From positions 99,449 to 163,448 of the forward strand of contig JANRBR010000023.1 of assembly GCA_030727405.1 (NCBI GenBank): DNA of 64,000 nt, in the 5' to 3' direction. Numbering within the stretch: the first letter of the stretch is position 1; each line of letters opens with the position of its first letter. Source of the stretch: Crocinitomicaceae bacterium (GTDB lineage: Bacteria > Bacteroidota > Bacteroidia > Flavobacteriales_D > Crocinitomicaceae). A program made the translations under genes and the position numbers. Under the pieces are notes generated by a model that did not search any database, had not been told where the DNA came from, and worked only from the letters and a program-made list of their open reading frames with translations. Below, piece after piece: positions 9,091 through 19,095 of this stretch.

Positions 9091-9230
9091 TAGCGAGTCT
9101 AGCTCGTGAATTTCCGTTCTGTCTATAACCGACTAACGTCGCTTCTATCCAGAACACATTTAGCGAGTCTAGCTCGTGAATTTCCGTTCTGTCTATAACC
9201 GACTAACGTCGCTTCTATCCAGAACACATT
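9091..9230. repeat. Perfect tandem duplication, 2 x 70 bp (9091-9160 and 9161-9230)
   Basis: Both copies read tagcgagtctagctcgtgaatttccgttctgtctataaccgactaacgtcgcttctatccagaacacatt without mismatch. The distal end of copy 2 covers the last codons and stop of nrdA. Confidence 0.97.
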
Positions 9231-11575
9231 TCACAATTTTCTGGGTCGTCAAGTGAGCATGCGATGGCTGCTGCTTGTTCTTCCAGAGATTTTGCTGTTG
9301 GTTCTTCTACCACTGTTTTTTCCACCGTAAATTTAATGGCGTCAGTAGCTGCTTTTGTTCGAAGGTAATACATTCCTGTTTTCAATCCTTTCTCCCAACC
9401 GTAGAAGTGCATGGATGTTAACTTACCAAAGTTGGCGTTTTCCATGAAGATATTCAACGATTGACTTTGACAAATATATGCTCCTCGATCGGCAGCTTGA
9501 TCAATGATTGCCTTTTGTGAAATCTCCCAAGCCGTTTTGTAAAGGTCTTTTAAGCGTTGAGGTACTTCATTAATGTTCTGAACAGATCCATTCGCTGTCA
9601 TGATTTTTTGACGCATGTCTTTATTCCATAATCCTTCACGAACTAAATCCTTCAATAAGTGCTTATTTACAATAATGAATTCTCCAGAAAGCACACGACG
9701 CGTGTAAATATTGGATGTATAAGGCTCGAAACATTCGTTGTTTCCAAGTATTTGAGCAGTAGATGCAGTTGGCATCGGTGCTAATAACAATGAATTTCTA
9801 ACACCGTGTTTTTTCACCTCTTCTTTTAGGACATCCCATTCCCAACGACTGGAAGGAGTAACACCCCACATATCAAACTGGAAGATACCTTTTGATACAG
9901 GAGAACCTTTAATCGTTTCATATGGACCTTCTACTTTCGCAAGGTCTTTTGAAGCTGACATGGATGCAAAGTAAATCGTCTCGAATACTTCACGGTTTAA
10001 TGCGCGCGCTTCTTCAGATTCAAATGGCAATCCCATCATAATGAATGCATCAGCTAATCCTTGAACACCAAGTCCAATTGGACGATGGCGAAGGTTTGAA
10101 TTTTTCGCTTCAACAACTGGATAGAAATTCTCGTCGATGATGCGGTTCAAATTCAATGTAGCTTGATATGTTACTTCGAATAATTTATCGTGGTCAAAAT
10201 TCCCATCTTCCGTTACATATTTTGGAAGTGCTAGAGAAGCTAGGTTACAAACAGCAACTTCATCAGGTGCTGTATATTCAATAATCTCTGTACAAAGATT
10301 AGATGATTTGATGGTACCTAAATTTTGTTGATTTGATTTAGCATTTGCCGCATCTTTATACAACATATAAGGCGTTCCTGTTTCGATTTGAGATTCAAGG
10401 ATTTTGAACCAAAGATCTTGAGCTTTGATTGTTTTTCTTCCTTTCCCTTCTTTTTCATACTTCGTGTACAATGCTTCAAACGCTGCACTGTGCGTTTCAG
10501 ACAGCCCTGGACATTCGTGTGGACACATTAAAGTCCAGTCGCCATTTTCTTTTACGCGTTGCATGAACAAATCTGGAATCCAAAGTGCGTAGAATAAATC
10601 ACGTGCACGTTGTTCTTCTTTTCCGTGATTCTTTTTCAAATCTAAGAAGTCAAACACATCTGCATGCCAAGGCTCGATATACATCGCAAAAGAACCTTTT
10701 CTCTTTCCACCACCTTGATCAACGTAACGAGCTGTATCGTTGAATACTCGTAGCATTGGAACGATACCATTAGACGTTCCATTTGTTCCTTTAATGTATG
10801 ATCCAGTAGCACGGATATCATGCAATGCTAACCCAATTCCACCTGCGGATTGTGAAATTTGCGCACATGATTTCAATGTATCGTAAATCCCTTCAATACT
10901 ATCTTCCTTCATGGTAAGCAAGAAACAAGATGACATTTGAGGTTTAGGCGTCCCTGCGTTAAACAAGGTTGGAGTTGCATGCGTAAACCAACCTTCAGAC
11001 ATTAAATTGTATGTCTTGATGGCAGATGCCACATCTTTCTTGTGAATACCAATGGCAACACGCATCAACATTTGTTGTGGACGTTCGGCAATTTTACCAT
11101 TTAAACGCATCAAGTAAGAGCGAGACAATGTTTTAAATCCAAAATAATCGTAGCGGAAGTCACGATCATAAATGATACTAGAGTCAAATGCTTCTTTGTT
11201 TTCTTGGATGATTGCGTATACATCATCAGCAACCAACGAAGCATTTTGATTCGTTTTTGGATCGATGTAATGGTGTAAATCGTCAATTACTTCAGAGAAC
11301 GTTTTTTTCGTCTCTTTATGCAGGTTGGACACGGCAATGCGTGAAGCCAACAATGCGTAATCTGGGTGATCAATTGTTTTTGCGGCAGCAACTTCCGCTG
11401 CTAGGTTATCCAAATCTGAAGTGGATACACCGTCATAGATTCCTTCAATCACCTTCATCGCTACTGCTTCAGGTGATACTAATGGATCTAATCCGTAACA
11501 CATTTTAATAATGCGCGCTGTGATTTTATCAAATTTCACAGTTTCTTTTCTTTCGTCTCTTTTTACTACGTACAT
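9215..11575 (-). CDS. nrdA: Ribonucleoside-diphosphate reductase class Ia alpha subunit
   Basis: N-terminal ATP-cone ([22 protein letters not shown]), [43 protein letters not shown], and C-terminal CEMCSG Cys pair. Confidence 0.96.
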   Translation of the reverse strand: MYVVKRDERKETVKFDKITARIIKMCYGLDPLVSPEAVAMKVIEGIYDGVSTSDLDNLAAEVAAAKTIDHPDYALLASRIAVSNLHKETKKTFSEVIDDLHHYIDPKTNQNASLVADDVYAIIQENKEAFDSSIIYDRDFRYDYFGFKTLSRSYLMRLNGKIAERPQQMLMRVAIGIHKKDVASAIKTYNLMSEGWFTHATPTLFNAGTPKPQMSSCFLLTMKEDSIEGIYDTLKSCAQISQSAGGIGLALHDIRATGSYIKGTNGTSNGIVPMLRVFNDTARYVDQGGGKRKGSFAMYIEPWHADVFDFLDLKKNHGKEEQRARDLFYALWIPDLFMQRVKENGDWTLMCPHECPGLSETHSAAFEALYTKYEKEGKGRKTIKAQDLWFKILESQIETGTPYMLYKDAANAKSNQQNLGTIKSSNLCTEIIEYTAPDEVAVCNLASLALPKYVTEDGNFDHDKLFEVTYQATLNLNRIIDENFYPVVEAKNSNLRHRPIGLGVQGLADAFIMMGLPFESEEARALNREVFETIYFASMSASKDLAKVEGPYETIKGSPVSKGIFQFDMWGVTPSSRWEWDVLKEEVKKHGVRNSLLLAPMPTASTAQILGNNECFEPYTSNIYTRRVLSGEFIIVNKHLLKDLVREGLWNKDMRQKIMTANGSVQNINEVPQRLKDLYKTAWEISQKAIIDQAADRGAYICQSQSLNIFMENANFGKLTSMHFYGWEKGLKTGMYYLRTKAATDAIKFTVEKTVVEEPTAKSLEEQAAAIACSLDDPENCEMCSG

Positions 11576-11597
11576 TCTTAATACCGCAATTAAATAA

Positions 11598-12578
11598 TTA
11601 AAATTCTTCGTTCATACTGAATTCTTTGTTCGCATCACCTGCCAACACTCCAGCTTTTTGGTATTCACCAACTCGTTTTTCAAAGAAATTTGTTTTTCCT
11701 TGAATGGAAATCATTTCCATGAAGTCAAATGGATTCGAAGTGTTGTATACACGTTCGTTTCCTAATTCAACTAATAGACGATCCGCAACGAATTCAATGT
11801 ATTGTTGCATGAGATCGCTGTTCATTCCAATAAGTTTTACTGGAATAGCGTCCGTCACAAATTCTTTCTCAATTTCGACAGCGTCCATGATGATTTGACG
11901 CACTTGGTCTTTGGATAATTTATTTACCAAGTGATTGTTATATAACAAACAAGCGAAGTCACAATGCAAGCCCTCATCTCTAGAAATCAATTCATTAGAG
12001 AATGACAAACCAGGCATTAAGCCACGTTTTTTCAACCAGAATATGGAACAGAAAGATCCGGAGAAGAAAATACCTTCCACAGCAGCAAACGCAACTAAAC
12101 GCTCAGCAAATGATCCTTTGTCGATCCATCTAAGTGCCCAATCTGCTTTTTTCTTCACGCAATCAAGCGTGTCAATGGCGTTGAACAAATGACTTTTTTC
12201 AGCTGAATCTTTGATGTAGGTATCAATCAACAAAGAATAAGTCTCTGAGTGAATGTTTTCCATCGCCACCTGATTTCCGTAAAAGAATTTCGCTTCGGTG
12301 TATTGAACTTCTGACAAAAAGTTTTCTGCTAGGTTTTCATTGACAATCCCATCGGAAGCAGCAAAGAAAGCAAGAACATGCTTGATGAAATGACGTTCAT
12401 CGTCGTTTAGTTTGTTCTCCCAATCTATTTGATCAGGCGACAAGTCAATTTCCTCTGCCGTCCAGAAACTAGCTTCTGCTTTTTTGTAAAAACTCCAAAT
12501 ATCATCGTGTTGAATTGGGAATAGTACAAAACGGCTTTTGTTTTCTTCAAGAATAGGTTCGTGTAAAGATGTTGTCAT
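11598..12578 (-). CDS. nrdB: Ribonucleoside-diphosphate reductase class Ia beta subunit
   Basis: [32 protein letters not shown] and [11 protein letters not shown] motifs. Confidence 0.95.
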   Translation of the reverse strand: MTTSLHEPILEENKSRFVLFPIQHDDIWSFYKKAEASFWTAEEIDLSPDQIDWENKLNDDERHFIKHVLAFFAASDGIVNENLAENFLSEVQYTEAKFFYGNQVAMENIHSETYSLLIDTYIKDSAEKSHLFNAIDTLDCVKKKADWALRWIDKGSFAERLVAFAAVEGIFFSGSFCSIFWLKKRGLMPGLSFSNELISRDEGLHCDFACLLYNNHLVNKLSKDQVRQIIMDAVEIEKEFVTDAIPVKLIGMNSDLMQQYIEFVADRLLVELGNERVYNTSNPFDFMEMISIQGKTNFFEKRVGEYQKAGVLAGDANKEFSMNEEF

Positions 12579-13032
12579 AAGCTGTTTTAAATTATTTCGT
12601 TCATTTTGGGAGAAAAATCATGCTCGTTTTTCAAAAACTTGATGCCCTCGCTCGTAAAAATGTTTTGTAATTACCATTCGGCTTAAATGTTTGGTAATTT
12701 ACCATTAACACTCGCAAAATTTGAGACTACAAAAATTGTCAAAAAACATTCTTAAATCAACTAAAGAAATTAACATTTCTGCGATGTTATTAACACCGAA
12801 AATCGCAATCCTTTCACCAATAAACCCTTCAGCAATTTTCAACACCATTTGGAAAGATATTCACATCGATTTTTAACAACCTTTGATAACTATTCACCAA
12901 AAAAAGACCGATTAAATGAAATAAATTTCTTATGTGATTAAGTTCATTAAAATTACAGGAGAAATTTATTTTTTTCTGTTTACAATCAAGGAGTTTTTAA
13001 ACACGTTAATGTTGATATTAACATACGCGATC

Positions 13033-13746
13033 ATGTTTCAAAATAAAACCGCTTTTCGATACTATCTGGAGGGCTTTCAACACTTGATTTTCCCGAACCT
13101 TTGTCTTCAATGTCAACAGGAAATGTCGCGTCACGAAAAATACATTTGCATGTTTTGTTGGGACAAATTACAACGCACCTATTTTGAGTCCTATTTAGAG
13201 CCCAGTGCAATGGATAAACTTTTTTGGGGACGTTGTCAGATTCAAGAAACTTTTGCTCTTTATTTTTTTGAGAAAGAAAAGCCCATTCAAGAGGTTTTAC
13301 ACGCGCTTAAATATGGTTTTAAGGCTCCCCTAGGTCATTACTTCGGAGCGTACATGGGGAAAGTCATTTCGACAAAGGGTAAATATGATCGTGTGGAGGC
13401 GCTAATTCCCGTTCCAATCCACCCTCAAAAGGAATTTTTTCGGGGTTATAACCAAAGCACAGCTTTAGCTGAAGGCTTGTCATCGACATTAAACATCCCT
13501 GTTCTAACCAATATCGTAAAGAAAAAAACGAATAATGCGAGTCAAACGGGAAAAAATAGGTTTTTACGATGGGATAATGCCATGGAACAATTTGGTTTAA
13601 CAAAACAAGTGTTAAACTACCAACATATAGCCATTGTCGATGATGTCATTACAACAGGCGCTACTATAGAAGCTATGGTTCAATTATTGCGCTCGAAATA
13701 CCCGAATCTTCAAATAAGTTTGATTAGCTTCGCCATAGCAAAATGA
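13033..13746 (+). CDS. ComF family protein / amidophosphoribosyltransferase-like
   Basis: Zn-finger-like CLQCQQEMSRHEKYICMFCW and PRPP-binding IAIVDDVITTGATIEAM. Start likely at Met34 of ORF 12934..13746. Confidence 0.88.
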   Translation: MFQNKTAFRYYLEGFQHLIFPNLCLQCQQEMSRHEKYICMFCWDKLQRTYFESYLEPSAMDKLFWGRCQIQETFALYFFEKEKPIQEVLHALKYGFKAPLGHYFGAYMGKVISTKGKYDRVEALIPVPIHPQKEFFRGYNQSTALAEGLSSTLNIPVLTNIVKKKTNNASQTGKNRFLRWDNAMEQFGLTKQVLNYQHIAIVDDVITTGATIEAMVQLLRSKYPNLQISLISFAIAK

Positions 13747-14807
13747 GCATGGAGTCGCAACACGTTTTAATTATTGGTGCCGGTTTAGCAGGGACAAGTT
13801 TGGCACATGAGTTATTGGCTCGAGGTCACCGTGTTCAAATGGTAGACCGTGGAGAAAATCATTCTACCGCCATCGCGGCAGGTATGGTGAATCCGATGGT
13901 ATTTCGCAGAATGAATAAATCTTGGCGCTTGGAAGAATTTATGGAGGATGCCACCAAATTCTATCAGGAGATGGAAAAGGTACTCGCTCATAAATTATTC
14001 CACCCTATTGTAATCCGAAGGATGTTGTCCTCTGAACAGGAGCGAAAGTATTGGATTGAACGATCGAAACTTCCCGAATTCCAGGATTATTTGACCGAAT
14101 TAAACCGAGAGGATGATGACTATAACCTTGCAAAAAATTCTTTTGGAAGTGGTCGTTTGAAGGCTTCTTTTTGGATTGATGCCAAGTCATATTACGATCG
14201 GAACCAAGCCTATTTCGCTGAAAATAAATGCCTAACGAAAGAGGAATTCCAAGCGGATGAATTCAATGAAAACACCCTGATTTACAAAGGAATATCTTAT
14301 GATAAAGTTGTTTTTTGCGTTGGGTATCAACAAATGAATACGCCGTTTTTTCAAGATTTACCTATTCAACAAACGAAAGGACAAACCTTGCGCATTCGCT
14401 CTGAGGAAATACCGGAAGAAGAGTCGCTAAATCGAAAGTGTTTTGTCCTACCGCTGGGAAATCAGGTATTTCGAATTGGCGCAACCTATGAATGGGACAA
14501 TCCTGATTTAACCCCCACAGAAGCAGCGAAGCATGAATTGGTGGAACACCTGTCCGTTTTAGGTAATTTTCATTATGAAATCATTGACCAACAAGTTGGC
14601 GTTCGTCCTACCGTTTTGGATCGCCGACCGATTCTCGGAGAACACCACGCCATAAAAAACATGTATTTGTTTAATGGACTCGGAACGAAGGGTTACCTCA
14701 TGGCGCCGACCTTGGCGAAGGAATTATGTAGGCACATGTTCGAGGGTATTCCTTTAGATAAGGAGACATCAATTGATCGATTTTACAAGAAATTAAATTT
14801 GAGATAA
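13743..14807 (+). CDS. FAD-dependent oxidoreductase (DAO/DadA-like)
   Basis: N-terminal VLIIGAGLAGTSLAHELLARGHRVQMVDRG dinucleotide-binding motif and C-terminal GVRPTVLDRRPILGEH. Confidence 0.85.
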   Translation: MSMESQHVLIIGAGLAGTSLAHELLARGHRVQMVDRGENHSTAIAAGMVNPMVFRRMNKSWRLEEFMEDATKFYQEMEKVLAHKLFHPIVIRRMLSSEQERKYWIERSKLPEFQDYLTELNREDDDYNLAKNSFGSGRLKASFWIDAKSYYDRNQAYFAENKCLTKEEFQADEFNENTLIYKGISYDKVVFCVGYQQMNTPFFQDLPIQQTKGQTLRIRSEEIPEEESLNRKCFVLPLGNQVFRIGATYEWDNPDLTPTEAAKHELVEHLSVLGNFHYEIIDQQVGVRPTVLDRRPILGEHHAIKNMYLFNGLGTKGYLMAPTLAKELCRHMFEGIPLDKETSIDRFYKKLNLR

Positions 14808-14840
14808 AAACTTTATTTTAGTGGAATTAAAATAAAAAAC

Positions 14841-15281
14841 ATGGAAACAGAATCAATGAATGCTACTTCATTAAAATTAACAGAAAACAGCCTTGTTTTC
14901 ATGAGAGAAACGGTAAAATGGGCGAAATTTTTGGCAATATGTTCCTTTGTTGGACTTGGTTTAATGGTTCTGGTAGGCGTGGTTTTCCTTTTCCTTAGTG
15001 TTTCGGCCCCTGGCCCAGCGGAAATGAAGATTTCAACTTCCGCCGTAGGTATTTTTTACATCTTAATAGCAGTGCTTTATTTTTTTCCAGCTATCTATTT
15101 GTATCGTTTTGCTATAGCAAGTGCGGAGGCCATCAATACATTAAACGATGACACCCTTGAAGAAGGGCTCGAAAATTTGAAATCCCTTTTTCGATTTACA
15201 GGAATCTTAATGATTATAGTCCTTTCCTTATATGCTGTCGGCTTTATTTTAGCAATCGTACTGAGTCTAATCAAAATGTAA
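14841..15281 (+). CDS. Small multi-pass membrane protein (DUF5362-like)
   Basis: 146-aa ORF with three or four hydrophobic helices; family assignment from memory. Confidence 0.6.
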   Translation: METESMNATSLKLTENSLVFMRETVKWAKFLAICSFVGLGLMVLVGVVFLFLSVSAPGPAEMKISTSAVGIFYILIAVLYFFPAIYLYRFAIASAEAINTLNDDTLEEGLENLKSLFRFTGILMIIVLSLYAVGFILAIVLSLIKM

Positions 15282-15337
15282 TATAGTCGGGGGATAAAGC
15301 GTCAATTCAGCCGGAAAGTCGTATTTTTGTTCCTGCT

Positions 15338-17134
15338 ATGAATCACATTCGAAATTTTTGCATTATTGCACACATCGACCACGGTAAAAGCACCTTGGCA
15401 GATCGTTTATTACAAACTACAGGAACCATATCAGACCGAGACATGCAAGCGCAGGCCTTAGATGACATGGACCTAGAGCGTGAGCGTGGAATCACCATAA
15501 AAAGTCATGCCATTCAAATGAGTTACAAGTTTGAAGGAAAGGACTATATTCTGAATTTAATTGATACTCCAGGACACGTAGACTTTTCATATGAAGTATC
15601 TCGTTCAATCGCTGCTTGTGAAGGGGCATTGTTAATCGTGGATGCGTCGCAAGGAATAGAAGCGCAAACAATTTCCAACTTATACTTGGCTTTAGAACAC
15701 GATTTGGAGATCATTCCCATTTTGAATAAAATGGACTTACCCGGAGCAATGCCGGAAGAAGTTTCTGATCAAATTGTGGAATTAATCGGCTGTGATTACG
15801 AAGACATTATCCAGGCATCAGGAAAAACTGGACTGGGAGTGGATGCCATTTTAGCAGCAGTTGTGAACCGCGTTCCAGCTCCAAAAGGAGACGAATCTGC
15901 GCCGCTTCAAGCCATGATTTTTGACTCAGTTTTCAATCCATTTAGAGGAATTATTGCTTATTACCGAGTGAAAAATGGTGTCATGAAAAAAGGACAGAAA
16001 GTACGTTTTTTGAATACAGGACGCGATTACAATGCGGATGAAATAGGCATCCTAAAAATGGACCTTTCACCTCGCAATGAAGTGAGGGCTGGAGATGTTG
16101 GATACATTATTTCTGGGATTAAGCAGGCGAATGAAGTAAAAGTCGGGGACACGATCACCGCATCCGAAAATCCATGTGAAGTAGCCATTAAAGGATTCGA
16201 AGATGTTAAGCCAATGGTATTTGCTGGTATTTATCCAGTAGATACAGAAGATTATGAAGAATTGCGTTACTCCATGGAGAAATTGCAATTGAACGACTCT
16301 TCCTTGGTTTTTGAGCCGGAATCTTCCGCCGCTCTTGGATTTGGCTTCCGTTGTGGATTCTTAGGAATGCTGCACATGGAAATCATCCAGGAACGCTTGG
16401 AACGCGAATTTAACATGACGGTGATTACAACAGTACCCAATGTGTCCTACAAATCTTACATGAAGAAAGACCCTAATGAGGTATTGATTGTCAATAATCC
16501 ATCTGAGTTACCTGATCCTTCAGGAATGGACCGCATCGAAGAACCTTACATCAAAGCCCAAGTAATTACAAAGACAGAATATGTCGGAGCCATTATGACG
16601 TTGTGCATCGAGAAGCGCGGTGAATTACAAAACCAAGTTTATTTGACCCAAGATCGTGTGGAGATTACGTTCGAAATGCCTTTGGCTGAGATTGTATTTG
16701 ATTTTTATGACCGTTTGAAATCCGTTTCAAGAGGATATGCCTCGTTTGATTACCATCCAATCGGCTACAAAGAATCTGATTTGATTAAAATGGATTTGTT
16801 ATTGAATGGAGAACAAGTAGATGCTTTGTCGGCGTTGGTTCACCGCAGCAATGCATTTGATCTTGGAAAACGTATCTGTCTTAAATTGCGAGAATTAATT
16901 CCAAGACAACAATTTGAAATTCCGATTCAGGCAGCTATTGGAGCCAAAGTAATCGCTCGTGAAACCATCAAGGCCTTAAGAAAGGATGTAACAGCAAAAT
17001 GTTATGGTGGAGACATTTCGCGTAAACGGAAATTATTAGAGAAACAAAAAGCCGGAAAAAAACGTATGCGTCAGGTAGGACGTGTAGAAGTGCCACAAGA
17101 GGCATTTTTGGCTGTATTGAAATTAAACGACTAA
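15338..17134 (+). CDS. lepA: Elongation factor 4
   Basis: [41 protein letters not shown], and the C-terminal [25 protein letters not shown]. Confidence 0.97.
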   Translation: MNHIRNFCIIAHIDHGKSTLADRLLQTTGTISDRDMQAQALDDMDLERERGITIKSHAIQMSYKFEGKDYILNLIDTPGHVDFSYEVSRSIAACEGALLIVDASQGIEAQTISNLYLALEHDLEIIPILNKMDLPGAMPEEVSDQIVELIGCDYEDIIQASGKTGLGVDAILAAVVNRVPAPKGDESAPLQAMIFDSVFNPFRGIIAYYRVKNGVMKKGQKVRFLNTGRDYNADEIGILKMDLSPRNEVRAGDVGYIISGIKQANEVKVGDTITASENPCEVAIKGFEDVKPMVFAGIYPVDTEDYEELRYSMEKLQLNDSSLVFEPESSAALGFGFRCGFLGMLHMEIIQERLEREFNMTVITTVPNVSYKSYMKKDPNEVLIVNNPSELPDPSGMDRIEEPYIKAQVITKTEYVGAIMTLCIEKRGELQNQVYLTQDRVEITFEMPLAEIVFDFYDRLKSVSRGYASFDYHPIGYKESDLIKMDLLLNGEQVDALSALVHRSNAFDLGKRICLKLRELIPRQQFEIPIQAAIGAKVIARETIKALRKDVTAKCYGGDISRKRKLLEKQKAGKKRMRQVGRVEVPQEAFLAVLKLND

Positions 17135-17144
17135 ATCTAAACTC

Positions 17145-17579
17145 ATGAATTCTATTTTAACTCATGCTCATTCTGGCTTACGTTGGGTAGCCATTATTTT
17201 ATTGCTTTTAGCGATTGTGAATGCATTTACTGCTAAAACCTATGAAAAGAAACACAAAATGATCAATCTTTTTGTGTTGATCACCATGCATACTCAATTA
17301 CTCATTGGGTTAGTGCAGTATTTCTTTACCTCTGCGAAGACCAATTTTACTTCAGGATGGATGAAAATAGAAATGTTCCGTTTTTATGGAATGGAGCATT
17401 TATTGGGAATGTTGATTGCTATTGTGTTGATCACAGTGGGATACAGCAAATCTAAAAGAGGAGCTACAGATGCCGAAAAATTTAAATCAATCAAAGTATT
17501 TTACCTTATTGGTTTCATCTTGATTTTAGCTTCTATTCCTTGGCCATTCAGAACTGCACTAGGGGGATCATGGTTCTAA
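17145..17579 (+). CDS. Small cytochrome b-like multi-pass membrane protein
   Basis: Four hydrophobic helices with conserved-looking His residues (THAHSGLRW, MHTQLLIG, GMEHLLGM). Confidence 0.6.
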   Translation: MNSILTHAHSGLRWVAIILLLLAIVNAFTAKTYEKKHKMINLFVLITMHTQLLIGLVQYFFTSAKTNFTSGWMKIEMFRFYGMEHLLGMLIAIVLITVGYSKSKRGATDAEKFKSIKVFYLIGFILILASIPWPFRTALGGSWF

Positions 17580-17905
17580 CACGTATTCTAATTGGGTTAT
17601 TGATTTTAGGATTATCATCCTGTGGAAACACCAATTCTTCCAAAGGGGATGAAGTTTTACCCAGCGAATCACCGGCAGAAAAAGGCGCTTCTTTGTACAC
17701 CCTGAATTGCGCAAGTTGTCATGGTGAGGATGGTAAATTGGGTCTGTCAGGCGCAAAAGATTTGTCTGAATCAAAATTAAAAGACCCTCAGATAAAAACG
17801 ATTTTACAAAAAGGTAAAAATGCCATGCCTCCGATGTCCTCTATTTTAGAAACAGAAGAAAACATGGAAGTGGTCATTCAACATATTAAAACACTCAGAA
17901 AATAA
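17570..17905 (+). CDS. Cytochrome c family lipoprotein
   Basis: Lipobox-like LILGLSSCGN, heme motif CASCH, distal Met (AMPPM). Start at Met11 of ORF 17540..17905. Confidence 0.85.
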   Translation: MVLTRILIGLLILGLSSCGNTNSSKGDEVLPSESPAEKGASLYTLNCASCHGEDGKLGLSGAKDLSESKLKDPQIKTILQKGKNAMPPMSSILETEENMEVVIQHIKTLRK

Positions 17906-19095
17906 TGCAAGAAGGCCATGTAACCGTTGATGCAGTCGAAGAATCTTGCGTATTGGTTGGTGTAATCACATCGGAAATTGATGAGACAATTGCCCATGAA
18001 CATTTGGATGAACTTGAATTTCTAGCGGAGACAGCAGGTGCAATTACGCACACGAAATTCTTTCAAAAATTACCTTATCCAAATCCAAGAACGTATGTAG
18101 GATCTGGGAAATTGGAGGAGATTAAACAATTCATGAAGGCGATGGACATCGATATGGTCATCTTTGATGATGAGCTTTCACCTTCGCAATTAAGAAACAT
18201 TGAACGTGAATTGGAATGCAAAGTACTTGACCGCACCATTCTTATTTTGGATATTTTCGCAAGCCGAGCTCGAACGTTTCATGCAAAAACCCAAGTGGAA
18301 TTAGCCCAGCTTCAGTATATGCTTCCTCGTTTGACACGCATGTGGACGCACTTAGAACGTCAAAAAGGGGGAATTGGACTTCGTGGTCCAGGGGAATCTC
18401 AGATCGAAACAGACCGTCGAATCATTCAAATGCGTATTTCCTTGATGAAGGAAAGATTGAAAGAGATTGACAAACAAATGACTGTTCAGCGCAGCAATCG
18501 AGGTCAATTGGTTCGTGTTGCATTAGTAGGTTATACAAATGTAGGTAAAAGCACCCTGATGAATTTGTTGTCCAAGTCAGATGTTTTTGCTGAGAACAAG
18601 TTGTTTGCTACACTCGATACCACGGTTCGAAAAGTGGTGATTGAAAATATGCCGATGTTATTAACGGATACAGTAGGATTTATCCGAAAGCTTCCTCAAC
18701 AGTTGATGGAGTCATTCAAATCGACTTTAGATGAGGTTCGCGAGGCTGACTTATTGGTTCATGTCCTGGATATCTCACACCCAAATTTCGAAGACCATTT
18801 CAATGTGGTCAATGAAACATTAAACGAAATAGATAAAACGGAAAAACCAACAATTGTTGTATTCAATAAGATTGATGCTTATCAGCCTGCATTGAATGAA
18901 TTAAATGAGGAAGAGGAGGATGTTACCTCATTGGAATCATTGAAAAAATCATGGATGGCAAAAATGAATAAAACGAAATGTGTGTTCATTTCTGCACAGG
19001 ACAAGGAAAATGTAGATGAACTAAAAGAAATCCTTTACGAAGAAGTAAAAGCCATTTTCAAAGTTCGCTATCCTTACAACAACTTCCTTTATTAG
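17905..19095 (+). CDS. hflX: GTPase HflX
   Basis: GPGESQIETDRR and VALVGYTNVGKSTLMNLLSKSDVFAENKLFATLDTT motifs. ATG overlaps the preceding stop (TAATG). Confidence 0.95.
   Translation: MQEGHVTVDAVEESCVLVGVITSEIDETIAHEHLDELEFLAETAGAITHTKFFQKLPYPNPRTYVGSGKLEEIKQFMKAMDIDMVIFDDELSPSQLRNIERELECKVLDRTILILDIFASRARTFHAKTQVELAQLQYMLPRLTRMWTHLERQKGGIGLRGPGESQIETDRRIIQMRISLMKERLKEIDKQMTVQRSNRGQLVRVALVGYTNVGKSTLMNLLSKSDVFAENKLFATLDTTVRKVVIENMPMLLTDTVGFIRKLPQQLMESFKSTLDEVREADLLVHVLDISHPNFEDHFNVVNETLNEIDKTEKPTIVVFNKIDAYQPALNELNEEEEDVTSLESLKKSWMAKMNKTKCVFISAQDKENVDELKEILYEEVKAIFKVRYPYNNFLY

Noticed and set aside
9091-9230. 70-bp repeats as integron attC sites or a CRISPR array
   Set aside because: Two directly abutting copies without spacers, no RYYYAAC/GTTRRRY pairing, no integrase or cas gene nearby.
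11212-11508. Antisense 98-aa ORF within nrdA (and similar short antisense ORFs elsewhere in the ORF track)
   Set aside because: Located opposite strongly conserved genes, low-complexity translations, no recognisable domain or promoter.
12579-13032. Replication origin in the nrdB/comF intergenic region
   Set aside because: Only a few degenerate DnaA-box-like matches, no dnaA/dnaN neighbour, and no skew calculation possible here.
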